From Endomychus coccineus (Eukaryota > Arthropoda > Insecta > Coleoptera > Endomychidae): DNA of 64,000 nt. The translations under genes and the position numbers were made by a program. Below the pieces are notes generated by a model, which was not told where the DNA came from, made no database searches, and saw only the letters and a program-made list of their open reading frames with translations. The stretch covers positions 15,787,282 through 15,851,281 of the forward strand of contig OY294068.1 of the NCBI GenBank assembly GCA_958510875.1. The letters run 5' to 3'. Below, piece after piece: positions 45,797-56,320 of the stretch; the stretch's first letter is position 1; each line of letters opens with the position of its first letter.

Positions 45797-46159
45797 GAAA
45801 ATTTAAAACAAAGTGTTAATGTGACCTATTTCCCGAGAATTTTTATATATAATTGTTAAGTTTTATATATTTTTGGGAACATTAGACTAGGTTAGTACTC
45901 GTAGGTTATTTGAAGGTAGGTTTTTGTAATTGTTTGATTATCTCTGGCCCTTATAAACATGCGCAGGAAAGTCCAAGCGGCAACGTTATCGCAGGTTAGT
46001 TTCTTACATTTTTATAAATTTTTGGAAACACTAGGTTAGATCCAATGGTTGAACTATTAAATTCCATTAGAATGGAGTACGGTGATTTTAGAGTTCGACT
46101 TTAAAGAGATATTATAAGTATTGTAGAAATTTAGTTTATTTATTTAATACAGGTATATT

Positions 46160-47540
46160 AGTTTTTTTTAACGTTTACGTTTCCTTAATTGTTTACAGTT
46201 TTTAATTTAGGAATTCAGATTAGTTTGAATTAGTTTAGGATGTGTTTCCGCGCAAACTTATTTTTCTAAATGCATTCAGAATAGTATTTAGAATATAAAG
46301 AGAATTAAAATTTCTGTAGAATTAATTTCAGTTATTCTAAAGTTTACAATATTTTATCAAAAAAAGAAAATGACATATTTCCGCAAGAAGATTTTTGCTT
46401 TTGTTTATGTTCAGAAAAGTGTCTAGAATGTAAAGCAGAAACATGTTTTCATGTAACTTGTTTCAATTATTCTGAAGTCGGAAAAATTAAAATTATGGAC
46501 ATCATCTTATTATGGATTACGGGATTGTATAAGTAATTTTATGTTATTGTATTCATTGTTTTAGTGGATTGTCATCTGGACAGGAACAGTTAACTTCATA
46601 ATTAACACTTTGTAACACCTCCATGTATTCAATCAAAAATATTGACAGTCTCTTTAAATCAAACATGCCTGGGACCGGTAAACAAAATAACATTTGCATG
46701 TCGACATTACCTTTTCAACTCGCCAAATACATATTTTAATGCCTACTTACAAAGTTAATGAGCTTGTATTTTTACACACCCTTTTTAAGTACGTACATAC
46801 CTAAATTTATGGTTCGCGAGTTATTACCTGCTTTCACAAGTGAGATATTTATATTTCAACATGAAGATAAAAGTATTGTGAGATAATCAAATCTCTCGTA
46901 TTAGTTTTATTTGTTTGTGAAAACCGTAACTTTAATTGTTCCATGGTTTTAACACATTTTTATCCCAAATCCAAATTTGAAAGTTTGAAGGTGCAAATTA
47001 AGTTGCAACAAAAAAAATGACTAGGATCTTCCAGATACACATTTGATTTCCGATCGTAGTGATAAAAAAATCCTTGGTTTCCTTTATCAGTATTCTACAA
47101 TATTTGCAAAAGTTCTTATTTATACAACATTTAGTAATGCGCGATAAGGAGTTTGTACATCACAATTTCGACTCACAGTACCCAGACTCATATTCGCTAA
47201 ACAAACAAGAAGAGATAAGGAACTTTCCTGTTATGCTAGACAAAGACCGGAATAAAGATAAAGATTTCTGTACGTGTTTTTTCAACAAAAATAACCAGAT
47301 AATTAAATATGGTAATAACATATATGACTCAAATTGTTTAAAATCTGCACGTGTTCGAATTATAACATGAACCAAGTTAAACGTTTTAAACAATTCAACA
47401 ATGGAAACAAAGAAATTCCGATAACTTTGTAATTGTAAGTCTTTTGATAAAAGTACAATTGAATAAACAATATACCAAACTGAAGCAGAAAAAGTGGGTT
47501 AGTACGTGAGGAAAATTCATTTCAACATATATCTAATATA
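46160..47540. other. Unassigned; one 103-codon plus-strand frame
   Basis: The frame at 47059-47370 (charged middle, Cys-x-Cys near its end) has no recognisable domain. The rest is AT-rich non-coding. This is one of the few stretches not clearly made of transposons and could hold a host exon, but nothing in the sequence demonstrates it. Confidence 0.3.
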
Positions 47541-47599
47541 ACATTCATATAATGAGTTTATTATCTGGAATATTTACTGCCCTAATAGTACACCCTTTA

Positions 47600-47705
47600 C
47601 ACTATAGACTTTTTGAAATCTTATGCGCGTTTCGTTACCTACGCCAGCATCATCAGATAAACAAATTGATTGAAGTCGATTACTTGATACGCATAAGATT
47701 TAAAA
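47600..47705 (-). mobile_element. PLE-like terminal fragment with hammerhead-like core inside an inverted repeat
   Basis: On the minus strand CTGATGA (about 47652-47658) is followed by TGCTGGCGTAGGTAAC and GAAACGCG. Exact 12-base arms aaatcttatgcg (about 47609-47620) and cgcataagattt (about 47690-47701) enclose it. The two boxes are at hammerhead-like spacing, but I could not fold a good stem II, so activity is doubtful. Confidence 0.4.
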
Positions 47706-47806
47706 AATTTACGTCAATGACATCACAAAATATAGACATTGATTGAAGACTTTAATTGATAATATAGATTTCGGACACTTCTTCAGGTTAAAGGTATATA
47801 TATATA

Positions 47807-49990
47807 CAGGGTGTTTTATCTCAGACGAGCCACCCCGTATATTTCTTATCCCATAGTGAGAGGAAAAATCTTTCGAAACACGTCGAATGATTTTGTTTGG
47901 GGGACATCTTTTGACGTATATTTGAGGCTTGAACGAGCAACCCCCTAATAGGGGGCGCTTCAACCCCTCAAAATTGAATAGGGGAGAGGGGTTGAGTGAT
48001 ACGTCATTTGAAAGGTCTTGGAATCCTCTTTACAACGGTGTATGAAAAACGTAAATTTGATGAACCGTTTTCGCCAAAAATTAATTTTGTTGCTCGAATG
48101 CGCCACCTTGAATATTTTGGTTATTTGTACAATGTAAAGCTCATTTTTATTAAGCCTTTTTTATAAACTTAAACAATCTTAAAAAAATCACATTCGTAAA
48201 AAAATTGAATTGTGTTGTCATGCTTACCATGAAAAAAATTAAATCTGCGTGTTTAAATCAAATGTTCAAATTGTCCTCCATTGACTTCCATACAATAATA
48301 CATTCTCTCAAACTAATAAATAAAAAACAGCACAACATTTCCTTATGTTGCCTTCATTTTTTGTTCTTAGAAGGTGTTTATCTGGTTTTAACATTTCTTC
48401 GATCATTTCATGATTTTAATCAATCTGTTGAGTTACTACTTTGCTGATTTGCTTAAAATTTCAAAAAATATGGTGTACACATTGCAAGAACGTGTTGAGC
48501 TGGTTAGTCTTTATTACCAAAATCAAAATTATGCCCGAGCGGCTGCAAGGATATTTAACGAAAACCATCCTGAACGTAGCGTTCGCCATAAGTACGTAAT
48601 GGAATTGATTGCAAAATTTGTGGAGACGGGTTCAGTAATGGATAAAAAAAGGGCACCCATTGGAATTGTTAATGATGAAGGAGCAGCTGTGGCGGTATTG
48701 GGACATGTCCAACTTATGCCTCACACGCAATCTGTACGACAACTTTCTGCAGCTTCCGGTATTAGCCAATCTAACGTTTTCAGAATTTTACATAAACACA
48801 AGTTCCATCCGTACAAAATCAAATTAATTCAGGAATTAAATGATGATGATTGGGATCGAAGGCAAAAGTTTTGCGAAATTATGGTCGAGCATATCAACAA
48901 TAACCCAAATTTCTGGTACAACGTTTGCTTTTCTGACTAATGCACTTTTTTACTTAATGGACAGGTTAACCGGCATAACTGTAGAATTTGGAGCGATACA
49001 AATCCTCATGTATTTCGAGAAGCTCACACTCAACATCGGAAAAAGCTAAACGTTTGGGTAGGAATTTTGGGAGACCACATAATTGGACCTCTGTTTATTC
49101 CTGGTAATTTCAATGGCGAAATTTATCTAGAAATGTTGGAAAATGCGATTGATCCGTTGATAACTGAACAATTAGAAAACGATCCTCTACTACTTGAACA
49201 ACAATTGCATTTCCAACAAGACGGAGCTCTTCCTCACTACGCCACACCAGTTCGCCAATACCTCAATTTGCAATACCCCGGTCGTCGGATTGGAAGAAGA
49301 GGTCCTATGGAGTGACCTGCCCGATCTCCTGACCTGAACCCTCTGGACTTCTTCTTGTGGGGACATCTCTCAAGTCCAAGATTTTTGTGACTCAGCCTGA
49401 AAATTTGGACGAACTACGCCAACAAATTGTAAATGAGTGTCGTCAATAACTCCAATTATGCTGAACCATGTTAGAGACGGTTTTCAGTCAAGATTGTATT
49501 ATTGTATGGAAGTCAATGGACGACAATTTGAACATTTGATTCAAACACGCAGATCTAATTTTTTTCATTGTAAGCATGACAACACAATTCAATTTTCTAC
49601 CAATGTGATTTTTTTAAGATTGTTTAAGTTTGTAAAAGAGGCTTAATAAAAATGAGCTTGTACATTGTACAAATAACCAAAATATTCAAGGTGGCGCATT
49701 CGAGCAACAAAATTAATTTTTGGCGAAAACGGTTCATCAAATTTACGTTTTTCATAAACCGTTGTAAAGAAGATTCCAAGACCTTTCAAATGACGTATCA
49801 CTCAACCCCTCTCCCCTATTCAATTTTGAGGGGTTGAAGCGCCCCCTATTAGGAGGTTGCTCGTTCAAGCCTCAAATATACGTCAAAAGATGTCCCCCAA
49901 ACAAAATCATTCGACGTGTTTCGGGAGATTTTTCCACTTACTATCGGATAAGAAATATACGGGGTGGTTCGTCTGAGATGGAACACCCTG
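47807..49990 (+). mobile_element. Mariner-like transposon M2 (complete, TA target)
   Basis: It opens cagggtgttttatctcagac and closes with gtctgagatggaacaccctg, flanked by TA at 47805-47806 and 49991-49992; length 2184 bases. The inverted repeats are about 495 bases (47807 to about 48303; about 49495 to 49990). At the right end they overlap the last transposase codons, so the left end carries an antisense copy of that coding tail. A truncated relative lies at 60.82-61.40 kb. Confidence 0.92.
48470..49541 (+). pseudogene. M2 transposase (DD41D), broken
   Basis: The protein opens MVYTLQERVELVSLYYQNQN with a helix-turn-helix (QSVRQLSAASGISQSNVFRI near residue 95). In CFSD-stop-CTF (48.93 kb) the residue after the first catalytic Asp is a stop. 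RIWSDTNPHVFREAHTQ and LNVWVGILGDHIIGP follow in other frames. HFQQDGALPH (49.22 kb) carries the second Asp and SPDLNPLDFFLWG (49.34 kb) the third, 41 residues later. The Trp of EWPARSPD is a stop (49313-49315), and a 2-base insertion follows at ggacatctctcaag. The expected stop after FEHLI is lost (reads on as QTRRSNF), compared with the 60.98-kb copy. Confidence 0.88.
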
Positions 49991-50229
49991 TATATTGGGA
50001 TAAGCACCTACTTTTATTAGGTTGCTATGGAAAAAATATTTTATTTCCGGCAGTGCTTCTGACGCATTTGTATCCATCAATATTTGCAATTCGATTAATC
50101 ATGGGCAATTTTCCGATGAATCAACGTATTTTTTTACTGGTAAAATAGTGTGTACTAGGCAGTTGTGCAGACACAAAAAATGTTTCGTTGCAAGTTTAAA
50201 ATAGAAAGACATGAAATAATTCCAATTTG

Positions 50230-50840
50230 ACAAACTATAATGAGGTGGGTCAGAGATTTTGAGAACAGAGGGAACGTTCCATAAAATTTTAGAGGTGTAC
50301 GTGAAGCCAAAACGCCCGAAAATCTTCAACGGGTAAGACAAGCTGTATTGAGAAGTGCGAATCGATCTGCATCAAAGCAAGCAGCACAAGAATAAAACAG
50401 TGGTTCACAAGTTTCAAGAAGCAGATAGATTTGTTCGTCGTACGTTATGTAGAAAATTTTGAAAAATTGTGGAAAATGAAATTAAACTTTTTGATTTCAG
50501 CTGAAACTGGCCCACAAAAGGTTCATAAAAGACTTCTCCATGTTCAAAATGCCACCGTGTGGTTTCTAAGTTTGGTATCGTAGAAACATTCTTTTTCGAA
50601 GAAACTCCTAACGTTACATTCACATCTTAGAGACTTTTTAAGACCGGAATTACGCACATTTGGACAAAACTGCAAACTCGAACTGTATTGCCACAAGTGT
50701 TCCCGGTCACTTGATATGAATATTTGGTGACGTTATGTGGCCAGCAAACTCCCCCGATTTGACCGCTCCTGATTCTTTTGTCTGGAACTAACTGAAGGAA
50801 AAAGTTTACGAAAGGCGACCACATACACATACATAGTGCC
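50230..50840 (+). pseudogene. Heavily decayed mariner-like transposase
   Basis: RWVRDFENRGNVP and EAKTPENLQRVRQAVLRSAN (50.23-50.38 kb) match the N-terminal DNA-binding and linker region of mariner-like transposases, where xTPENIERVRxAVxRSP is typical. About 250 bases on, LRPELRTFGQN is readable (50.64 kb), then MWPANSPDLTAPDSFVW with the third catalytic Asp, then LKEKVYERRP (50.73-50.82 kb). Stops and shifts lie between the blocks and no inverted ends were found. Confidence 0.72.
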
Positions 50841-51330
50841 ATCTAGTAACGCAATTATCTAAGTAGTACTAAGAATACTTAAAAGTAAGACTACATAATG
50901 AGTTACTATTTCGAAATTTGTAGCTAAAATTTTGTACGAAACAAAGATTTCTCAATTTTTAACAAACCAATATCGATTCCAGCATTACTTATCTCGTAAT
51001 GTTTATCGTAAGCTTTCGAAGTAATTTGAATATTTGCAAGGATTTACTTCGTGTCAAAAAAATATTTTTTAGGATCAGATATGATTTCAAATATGATCAA
51101 GAAGGCGGATATGAATGTATGATCAAAGGTCAGGAAATTTTGCTTAATAATTGTTGACGCTCACCTTTTTTAAAATGGATTTATGAATCGCTAAAATTGT
51201 CGAATCTGTCACTCACTGATAAATTTACCTTTCGATGTTTCCTATGCATTTATGTAATTTCTTGTGATGTATAAATGGTATTTACATATTTTTAATAATT
51301 CATCCGCTTTATATTTGAATATTCAACCAC
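50841..51330. other. No gene recognised
   Basis: AT-rich spacer without long frames. Confidence 0.45.
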
Positions 51331-51379
51331 ACCATTTTCTAATGTTATTCGTTTATTATTATATTGTTCACGTGAGATG

Positions 51380-51660
51380 AATAATAGATGAACAGTATTG
51401 TTGTTTTGACACCAAATGTGATTCCAATTTGCCTGTGTAGTGACCATGTGCCCTCAACGCTTCAGATTCGTTCCATTTCTTATGGAGTAACTCAATCAAT
51501 CGAAGTGGGCTGCTGTCTCTCTATTGAGTATATTGTCACTTTAAATAAGAAACAATCACCCTTATCCACTAAAATTATTATTGAAGTATTGAGGACGTTT
51601 CAGCTATCAAGTATCCATCATCAGAGTAAACTAAGTTAGAACTCCTGTTTAAATACCATT
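51380..51660 (-). mobile_element. Family-B PLE terminus, reversed, with hammerhead-like motif
   Basis: The text taagaaacaatcaccctta, then ccactaaaattatta and gaggacgtttcagctatc, is the inverse of the 52.78-52.86 kb block. On the minus strand (51590-51630) the order is CTGATGA, GGATAC-TTG-ATAGC (a weakened form of GCTAC-TTG-GTAGC), then GAAAC. Both core boxes are intact; stem II has two mismatches. The 83-codon frame at 51388-51639 is a shadow. Confidence 0.6.
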
Positions 51661-51739
51661 TGGAGTTAGGAAAACAAATCATGGAATGTATGATTAGTGA
51701 AGGATGATGAAGCAATCATTAAAATCATGTATCACTGTA

Positions 51740-52400
51740 ATCTCCGATAATTTAAAATACAATCTTAGGCTTTCGAATCCTAATCTTCCTAAGCTGTATT
51801 GCTTACCTAAGATTCACAAGCCACGTATAACATAACAAAGTGGTTAGAAAGAATTTAGCAGCTTCCAAGCTGCAACAAGTTTGTCTGTAAAAATTATTTT
51901 GAACTAATTGTAAAATTGAAAGATTTCAAACTTGAACCTGGTGATTTTTATTTACAAATACCCCAATCCCTAAGTCGATAAACGCTCCGAAGAAATGACT
52001 TTCAAATATTAACATCCCCGATAGAAACTGCACAGAATACGTGATCCTTACGTTTTTATGTATGAAGCAAAATTATTTCACTTTTAACAAAACTTTTACA
52101 AACAAACTGATCTGCAATGGGCAATCCCTTTTTTGTTTTGGTCAATATTTTTCTAAACGAACTTGAAACCACCTTAAAATCAAAATTAAATCAGTTTCCA
52201 AAAGTTTGACGTAGATATGTCGATGATATTTTCGCGATTATAAAGTACCTAATAATTTTGATTTGCATGGCTTTTAGAACACGGTTAATAGCCAATTCGA
52301 TTAACTCAAAGTCACTGCAGAAAAGTTTCCTTGCCTTGATATTAACATTATCAAAGACGGTCATCACTGAGAATTCAACAGATTCAAAATTCACTCTTAG
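51740..52400 (+). pseudogene. Family-B PLE reverse transcriptase, broken
   Basis: Plus-strand blocks in different frames: RLSNPNLPKLYCLPKIHKPR at about 51.78-51.83 kb (early PLE RT motif) and AMGNPFFVLVNIFLNELETT at about 52.12-52.17 kb. RRYVDDIFAII at about 52.21-52.24 kb contains the catalytic YVDD. EKFPCLDINIIKDGHH at about 52.32-52.37 kb is the FLD block of the thumb. Stops interrupt all of them. Confidence 0.82.
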
Positions 52401-52499
52401 TTTGACCCACATATCATTTTGAACATGACTCACAATCGATTTTGTAAATTCCGGATTAGTCGAAGTCCAAAGGTGTTGTCTAAACGATCTTTTAGCTTG

Positions 52500-52760
52500 T
52501 TCTTCTATAAACGGATTGTATTGCAAATTTAGAAAACAGATTGAACTATTTGAAGGTAGTGTTGGCACTAATTTAGTTAATTGGTTGCGTTCCAATTTTC
52601 TTTTTTGTTTAGAAACTAACTTATTGATCAAAGATTCGTCGTAACCATTGTCCAGCGCTGTTTCTTGAAGTTTCTCAACCTCGTTGTTATAATTTTGCTC
52701 GCTCAAAGGGACGTTCAACGTTCTATTAACAAGACTATTAAATGGAGCTGACGGTAGCCC
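52500..52760 (-). pseudogene. PLE linker fragment in opposite orientation
   Basis: On the minus strand: SAPFNSLVNRTLNVPLSEQN, then YNNEVEKLQETALDNGYDES and LINKLVSKQKRKL. This is the stretch after the RT thumb in PLE proteins, where xLVxRAxxIPLSxxNFxxEI and ANGYxxxxIxxL are typical. It faces the plus-strand RT, so two PLE pieces meet tail to tail near 52.4-52.5 kb. The lower part of the open frame (52191-52430) is antisense to the RT and is not coding. Confidence 0.65.
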
Positions 52761-52764
52761 TTTT

Positions 52765-52870
52765 AGTTTACTGTGATAATGGCTTCTTGGTAGCTGAAAG
52801 GTCCTCGTACTTTAATCGTATTTTAGTCGATAAAGGTGATTGTTTCTCATTTATAGTGTTCTAGTGTATC
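52765..52870 (+). mobile_element. Family-B PLE terminus with decayed hammerhead block
   Basis: ctgtgataatggcttcttgg, then tagctgaaagg (52771-52805), is a damaged form of CTGATGATGGCTAC-TTG-GTAGC-TGAAAC. It continues ttagtcgataaaggtgattg, matching 36.97 kb and the inverse of 51.56 kb. With 51.38-51.66 kb it forms inverted termini around the coding scraps. Confidence 0.55.
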
Positions 52871-52874
52871 ACAG

Positions 52875-53890
52875 TGTGAACTTTTTTTTAGGTCCGTTCT
52901 AATTTAATTAATTTTATGAGATAAATTGAAAAGAAAAATCAAACATTATACGAAGTGGGTATTCTTAGGAGTGTTTTAAAAGAAATAGGTTAGAGTAGAA
53001 GTCTCAAACCAACTGCATTGGTAAAAATGAATGGTCAATTCTTTTGACCATCCTGGTATTGGGATGAAGCTTAATTCGCAAAATCACCCTGGCAATAACG
53101 AACTGACTAACATATAAGTATCATCCATTTCAGTTTCTATGTGAAAATAACGATAAAACAAGTCATTACTAGAACTACATTCCAATGATCATCAATACAA
53201 AACAAGTTACGCCACTTTGCGAAGACTTAACGAGTTTTGATAGAAACGTTCGTAGGTGTGTATTATCTGTGTGAATTCATTGTTCAAAACACCATGCACA
53301 TGATATTTTGCTAGACATTGAGGTTATGAATAGTTTTATAAACATATGAATGTTCTTCGATATAAACAACTTATCAACCCAGATTTGCAAAATATGTTTT
53401 GATATCCGTATTAAATGCTAACCGCATCACTCTTATCCACTGATAGTTATCAATTACTTACAAATATTTAGGCAACTACGAGAAGTTCGAGATATGCGAC
53501 CAGAAGGAAAACGGTCTTTTTATTTGGTCTACCTATCTAACTAAATATGTTTTAATGTGTATGTATGTTTGGTGTTTGAAAATAAGTAGGCACCCACTAA
53601 TAAAATGTAAGTTTCAGAAATCAAATTAGTGCGGATATTTTTGCCAGGATGGGAGGAATAAAGGAGGGATGTCGGGTTGAAATATTAAGATGGATAGGTA
53701 CTTATAAGAAAACAGAGAGTGAATAAACAAACATGCATTCTCAAGATTAAAATAGGTCTCTAGAAAAGTAGTTATCAAGTATAGAAGAATACTTTTGCTT
53801 CCATCGGATGAATGAATTTAAAAAAGTGAAATCGAGGATAAAATTCTTGAATGTAAGCTTCCTTTCCTTTATTTTGCCATCATTATTACA
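52875..53890. other. No gene recognised
   Basis: AT-rich non-coding. The minus-strand frame 53747-54142 overlaps the LINE below in antisense and is a shadow. Confidence 0.45.
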
Positions 53891-53899
53891 TGTGGTGTG

Positions 53900-54340
53900 T
53901 TCCTTCCAGCTGGAACCCAGCTCCAACCAATTCCAAAAAAAAGGAAAGAAGACCCTTCCTAATAATTGTAGACCCATTGCACTATTATCTGTGATCTCTA
54001 AAGTGATGGAGAAAACAATCAACATCGATGTCATCAAATACTGGAGATAGCTCCAAAATCGTGAATGCCTGGCAATATGGTTTTCGCCAGCAGAGATCAA
54101 CAGAAGATCTGCTTGCCTACGTAACACATCTATGGCAGACATCTATTAATAACATGGAGAATCTCTAGCATTGGATAACTCAACGCTGGTGTTCCACAAG
54201 GAGTTCTCTTGGCACCAACTTTGTTTCTGCTCCATATAAACGATCTACTGGAAGTGACCACCTTTACTACCACAGCTTTGCAGATAATGGTACACATCAT
54301 CTAGAGCCCCCATATCATCCAATGAAGCCAGAGGAGCTAC
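53900..54340 (+). pseudogene. LINE L3 fragment with internal deletion
   Basis: KKGKKTLPNNCRPIALLSVI, then SKVMEKTINI (53.95-54.03 kb), then shifted text for QYGFRQQRSTEDLLAYVTHL and ALD at about 54.17 kb. It joins directly to NAGVPQGVLLAPTLFLLHIN, DLLEVT (54.19-54.26 kb), and FADNG where FADDG is expected. The motif-A segment is missing. Same family as 35.7 kb; non-functional. Confidence 0.85.
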
Positions 54341-54344
54341 ACCC

Positions 54345-55230
54345 TATTGTTTTTCAGGGAAATCGTATAATAAACACACCCTTTCCTGTAGGGTTGAAAC
54401 TTCAAAAAAATCATAACTCCTCAAGTATACATTGAATCGATTCAAAACTTTTAGAGTAAGTTTTTTCAACAACAAAATGTAAACTTACATTTACATAGTA
54501 CTGTTTGTAACAAAAGGCGATGAACCAAAGGTATCGTTTCCCAGAAGCGGAAAATTTGTTTTTGTAATAACATTTTCTTAAAAACATTATCAATTTGAAT
54601 ATTATTTAGTTGTGTAAAGATAACGAAACACATAATTTATTTCATTATCTTTACACAAATGCAAGAGTATCTTATAGAATGTGAAATAATTATATAAAAA
54701 GCACTAGCCAAATCAAATGATTTACAAAGAGTTTTTGTCATAATTTTTGGTTGTCCCTCAGATATCATACTAGTAGACAATTCTAGATTAATGCTATGAT
54801 TATCCGTTTGAAGACCACTGTTTTGTGTTATATTAATCACAAATTTTGTTTCATTTTCATTTTCTATTACATTTAATACGAACAATAACTTGACAATATC
54901 ACTAAAATTTCCAAATACCGAATTCCGGATTCTTATGACTCTTCAACTAATTCATTACTGATAAATATGTTGGCCAATTTGGCAAAAATGATGGGACAGC
55001 CTTTTGTCTCAACTTCGGTTGGCAATAAATGTTATTAAGTTTTCATTGATGTAATAATATAATTACGTTTTGATTCCTCTTTCTTTAAAGTAGATTGATA
55101 ATTCTGAAACACAACAATATCCAAGTATGATGTGATGTATCATCTTTAACAAAAACGCATTAAAATTTTACAGACTGATATGGTACTCAGTTCTGTTTTG
55201 ACACCCATCGAAAACAAGCAACCTTGAAGT
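54345..55230. other. No gene recognised
   Basis: AT-rich; short minus-strand frames at 54411-54593 and 54637-54885 lack motifs. Confidence 0.4.
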
Positions 55231-55241
55231 TTTTTGTAAAT

Positions 55242-56256
55242 ATGGAAAAGTGAATTTCACGTCTTGATTAAATATTATTTCTTGCGTGAAAAAAACATTA
55301 CGCAAACCAAAGCATCGCTTGTCAAACATTATGGGGACTCTTCACCATCGATTGGAACGATCCACAAGTGGTTCACTGAATTTCGTTGTGGTGGTATGAC
55401 CTCAAAGGACACCGAACGTTCGGGTCCTCCAATTGAGGTCAGAAATCGATAAAATTCACGGTATGACATTGGAAGATTGGCGAGTTAAAATGCACCAGAT
55501 TGCTGAAGCTATGGGCATCTCAACCGGACGGATACGGAACATTTTGCATGAATTTCGGAATATGAGAAAGCTATCAGCCAAATAGGTGCCGCATTTGCTC
55601 TCAACAAGCGCGACTGTGTGACAACTTCAAAGGAGCGTTTGGCGATAAGATGGACTTTTTAGTAACCGTGGACGAAACATGGATCCATCACAACACACCA
55701 GAGATCAAAGAACAGTCAAAACAATGGAATTGTTCTGGCGAATCGAAGCCGAAAAGGGCCAAAGTGGGTTTATCGGCCAACTAAGTCATGAGGACAGTTA
55801 TTTGGGATGCATATGGTATCGTTCATATCGATTACCTTGAACAGGGTTAGCAGAGCTGTTGGAACGAGTCGAAGCCTATTTGAAGCGAAAGCGGCCGCAT
55901 TCGGCATAGAAAAAAGTGCTCTTCCACCAGGACAACACCCAGGCGCCCAGGTCCGCATTCGCTTTGCCAAAATTGCTTGAATTGCGCTACGAATTTCCCT
56001 ATATTCTCCAGATTTGGCCCCCTGTGATGTTTATCTATTCCCAAACTTGAAGAAATGGCTCGGCGGAAACAGATTTGGCTACGACGATGTGTCATCGCTT
56101 TTGAAAGATTGCCGAAATCGTATTATTTGGAAGGGAAAAAATAGAAAAACGTTGGACGAAGTGTATCGGGGTACAAGGAGATTATTATAAAATAAGTTTT
56201 GACCAAATAAATCGTTTCTTGTTTCCTTTTTCAAGGACTTTGACCTTGCCCTCGTA
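55242..56256 (+). pseudogene. DD34D mariner transposase, broken, with right terminus
   Basis: A one-base loss after the ATG at 55242 separates ME from KSEFHVLIKYYFLREKNITQ. The classical mariner blocks follow: KHYGDSSPSIGTIHKWFTEF, EVR...KIHGMTLEDWRVKMHQIAEAM, GISTGRIRNILHEF, TVDETWIHH (first Asp, 55.67 kb), VLFHQDN (second Asp, 55.93 kb) and YSPDLAPCDVYLFPNLKKWL (third Asp, 56.02 kb). Several stops and shifts break them. The right end closes ccttgccctcgta at about 56256; no left inverted end was found near 55.1-55.24 kb. The family is that of Mos1-like and SETMAR-type mariners. Confidence 0.87.
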
Positions 56257-56320
56257 ATACCTAAGTCTCGCGCCTCCTTTCATTGGGTAATCGCATATGA
56301 GGGTTTGTTTGCTGTACGTA

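Larger units (their letters stand above)
45459..45851. mobile_element. Palindromic PLE-derived insertion: two inverted family-A termini, 14-bp target duplication
   Basis: attgttaagtttta stands on both sides (45445-45458 and 45852-45865) and occurs once in uninterrupted repeat units, so it is a target-site duplication. The 393-base insert is a near-palindrome. The left half is a reversed family-A terminus (cgggaaataagtcac, ribozyme, cttattacgtcaaaaagg, tttattaaaactaattatag). The right half is the forward version (ctataattagttttaataaa, ccttttgacgtaata, ribozyme, gtgacctatttcccgag). It contains no coding sequence. Confidence 0.85.
45060..46157 (+). repeat. 149-bp tandem repeat block with tRNA-like tail, interrupted
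   Basis: Units are marked by catgcgcagg at 45105, 45255 (catgcgctgg), 45403 and 45959. The 130-base tail (ggttagatccaatgg to aatacaggta) lies at about 46030-46155, as in the 34.4-kb copy, including gttcgac within the T-arm-like hairpin. The third unit is split by the insertion at 45459-45851. Confidence 0.82.

Noticed and set aside
47059..47370. Host protein gene of 103 codons
   Set aside because: No domain, no splice context and no codon pattern that I can support; kept only as an unassigned stretch.
52191..52430. Lower half of the 175-codon minus-strand frame
   Set aside because: The plus strand here encodes the PLE YVDD and FLD blocks, so this part of the frame is antisense; only the upper part (linker) looks like coding on the minus strand.
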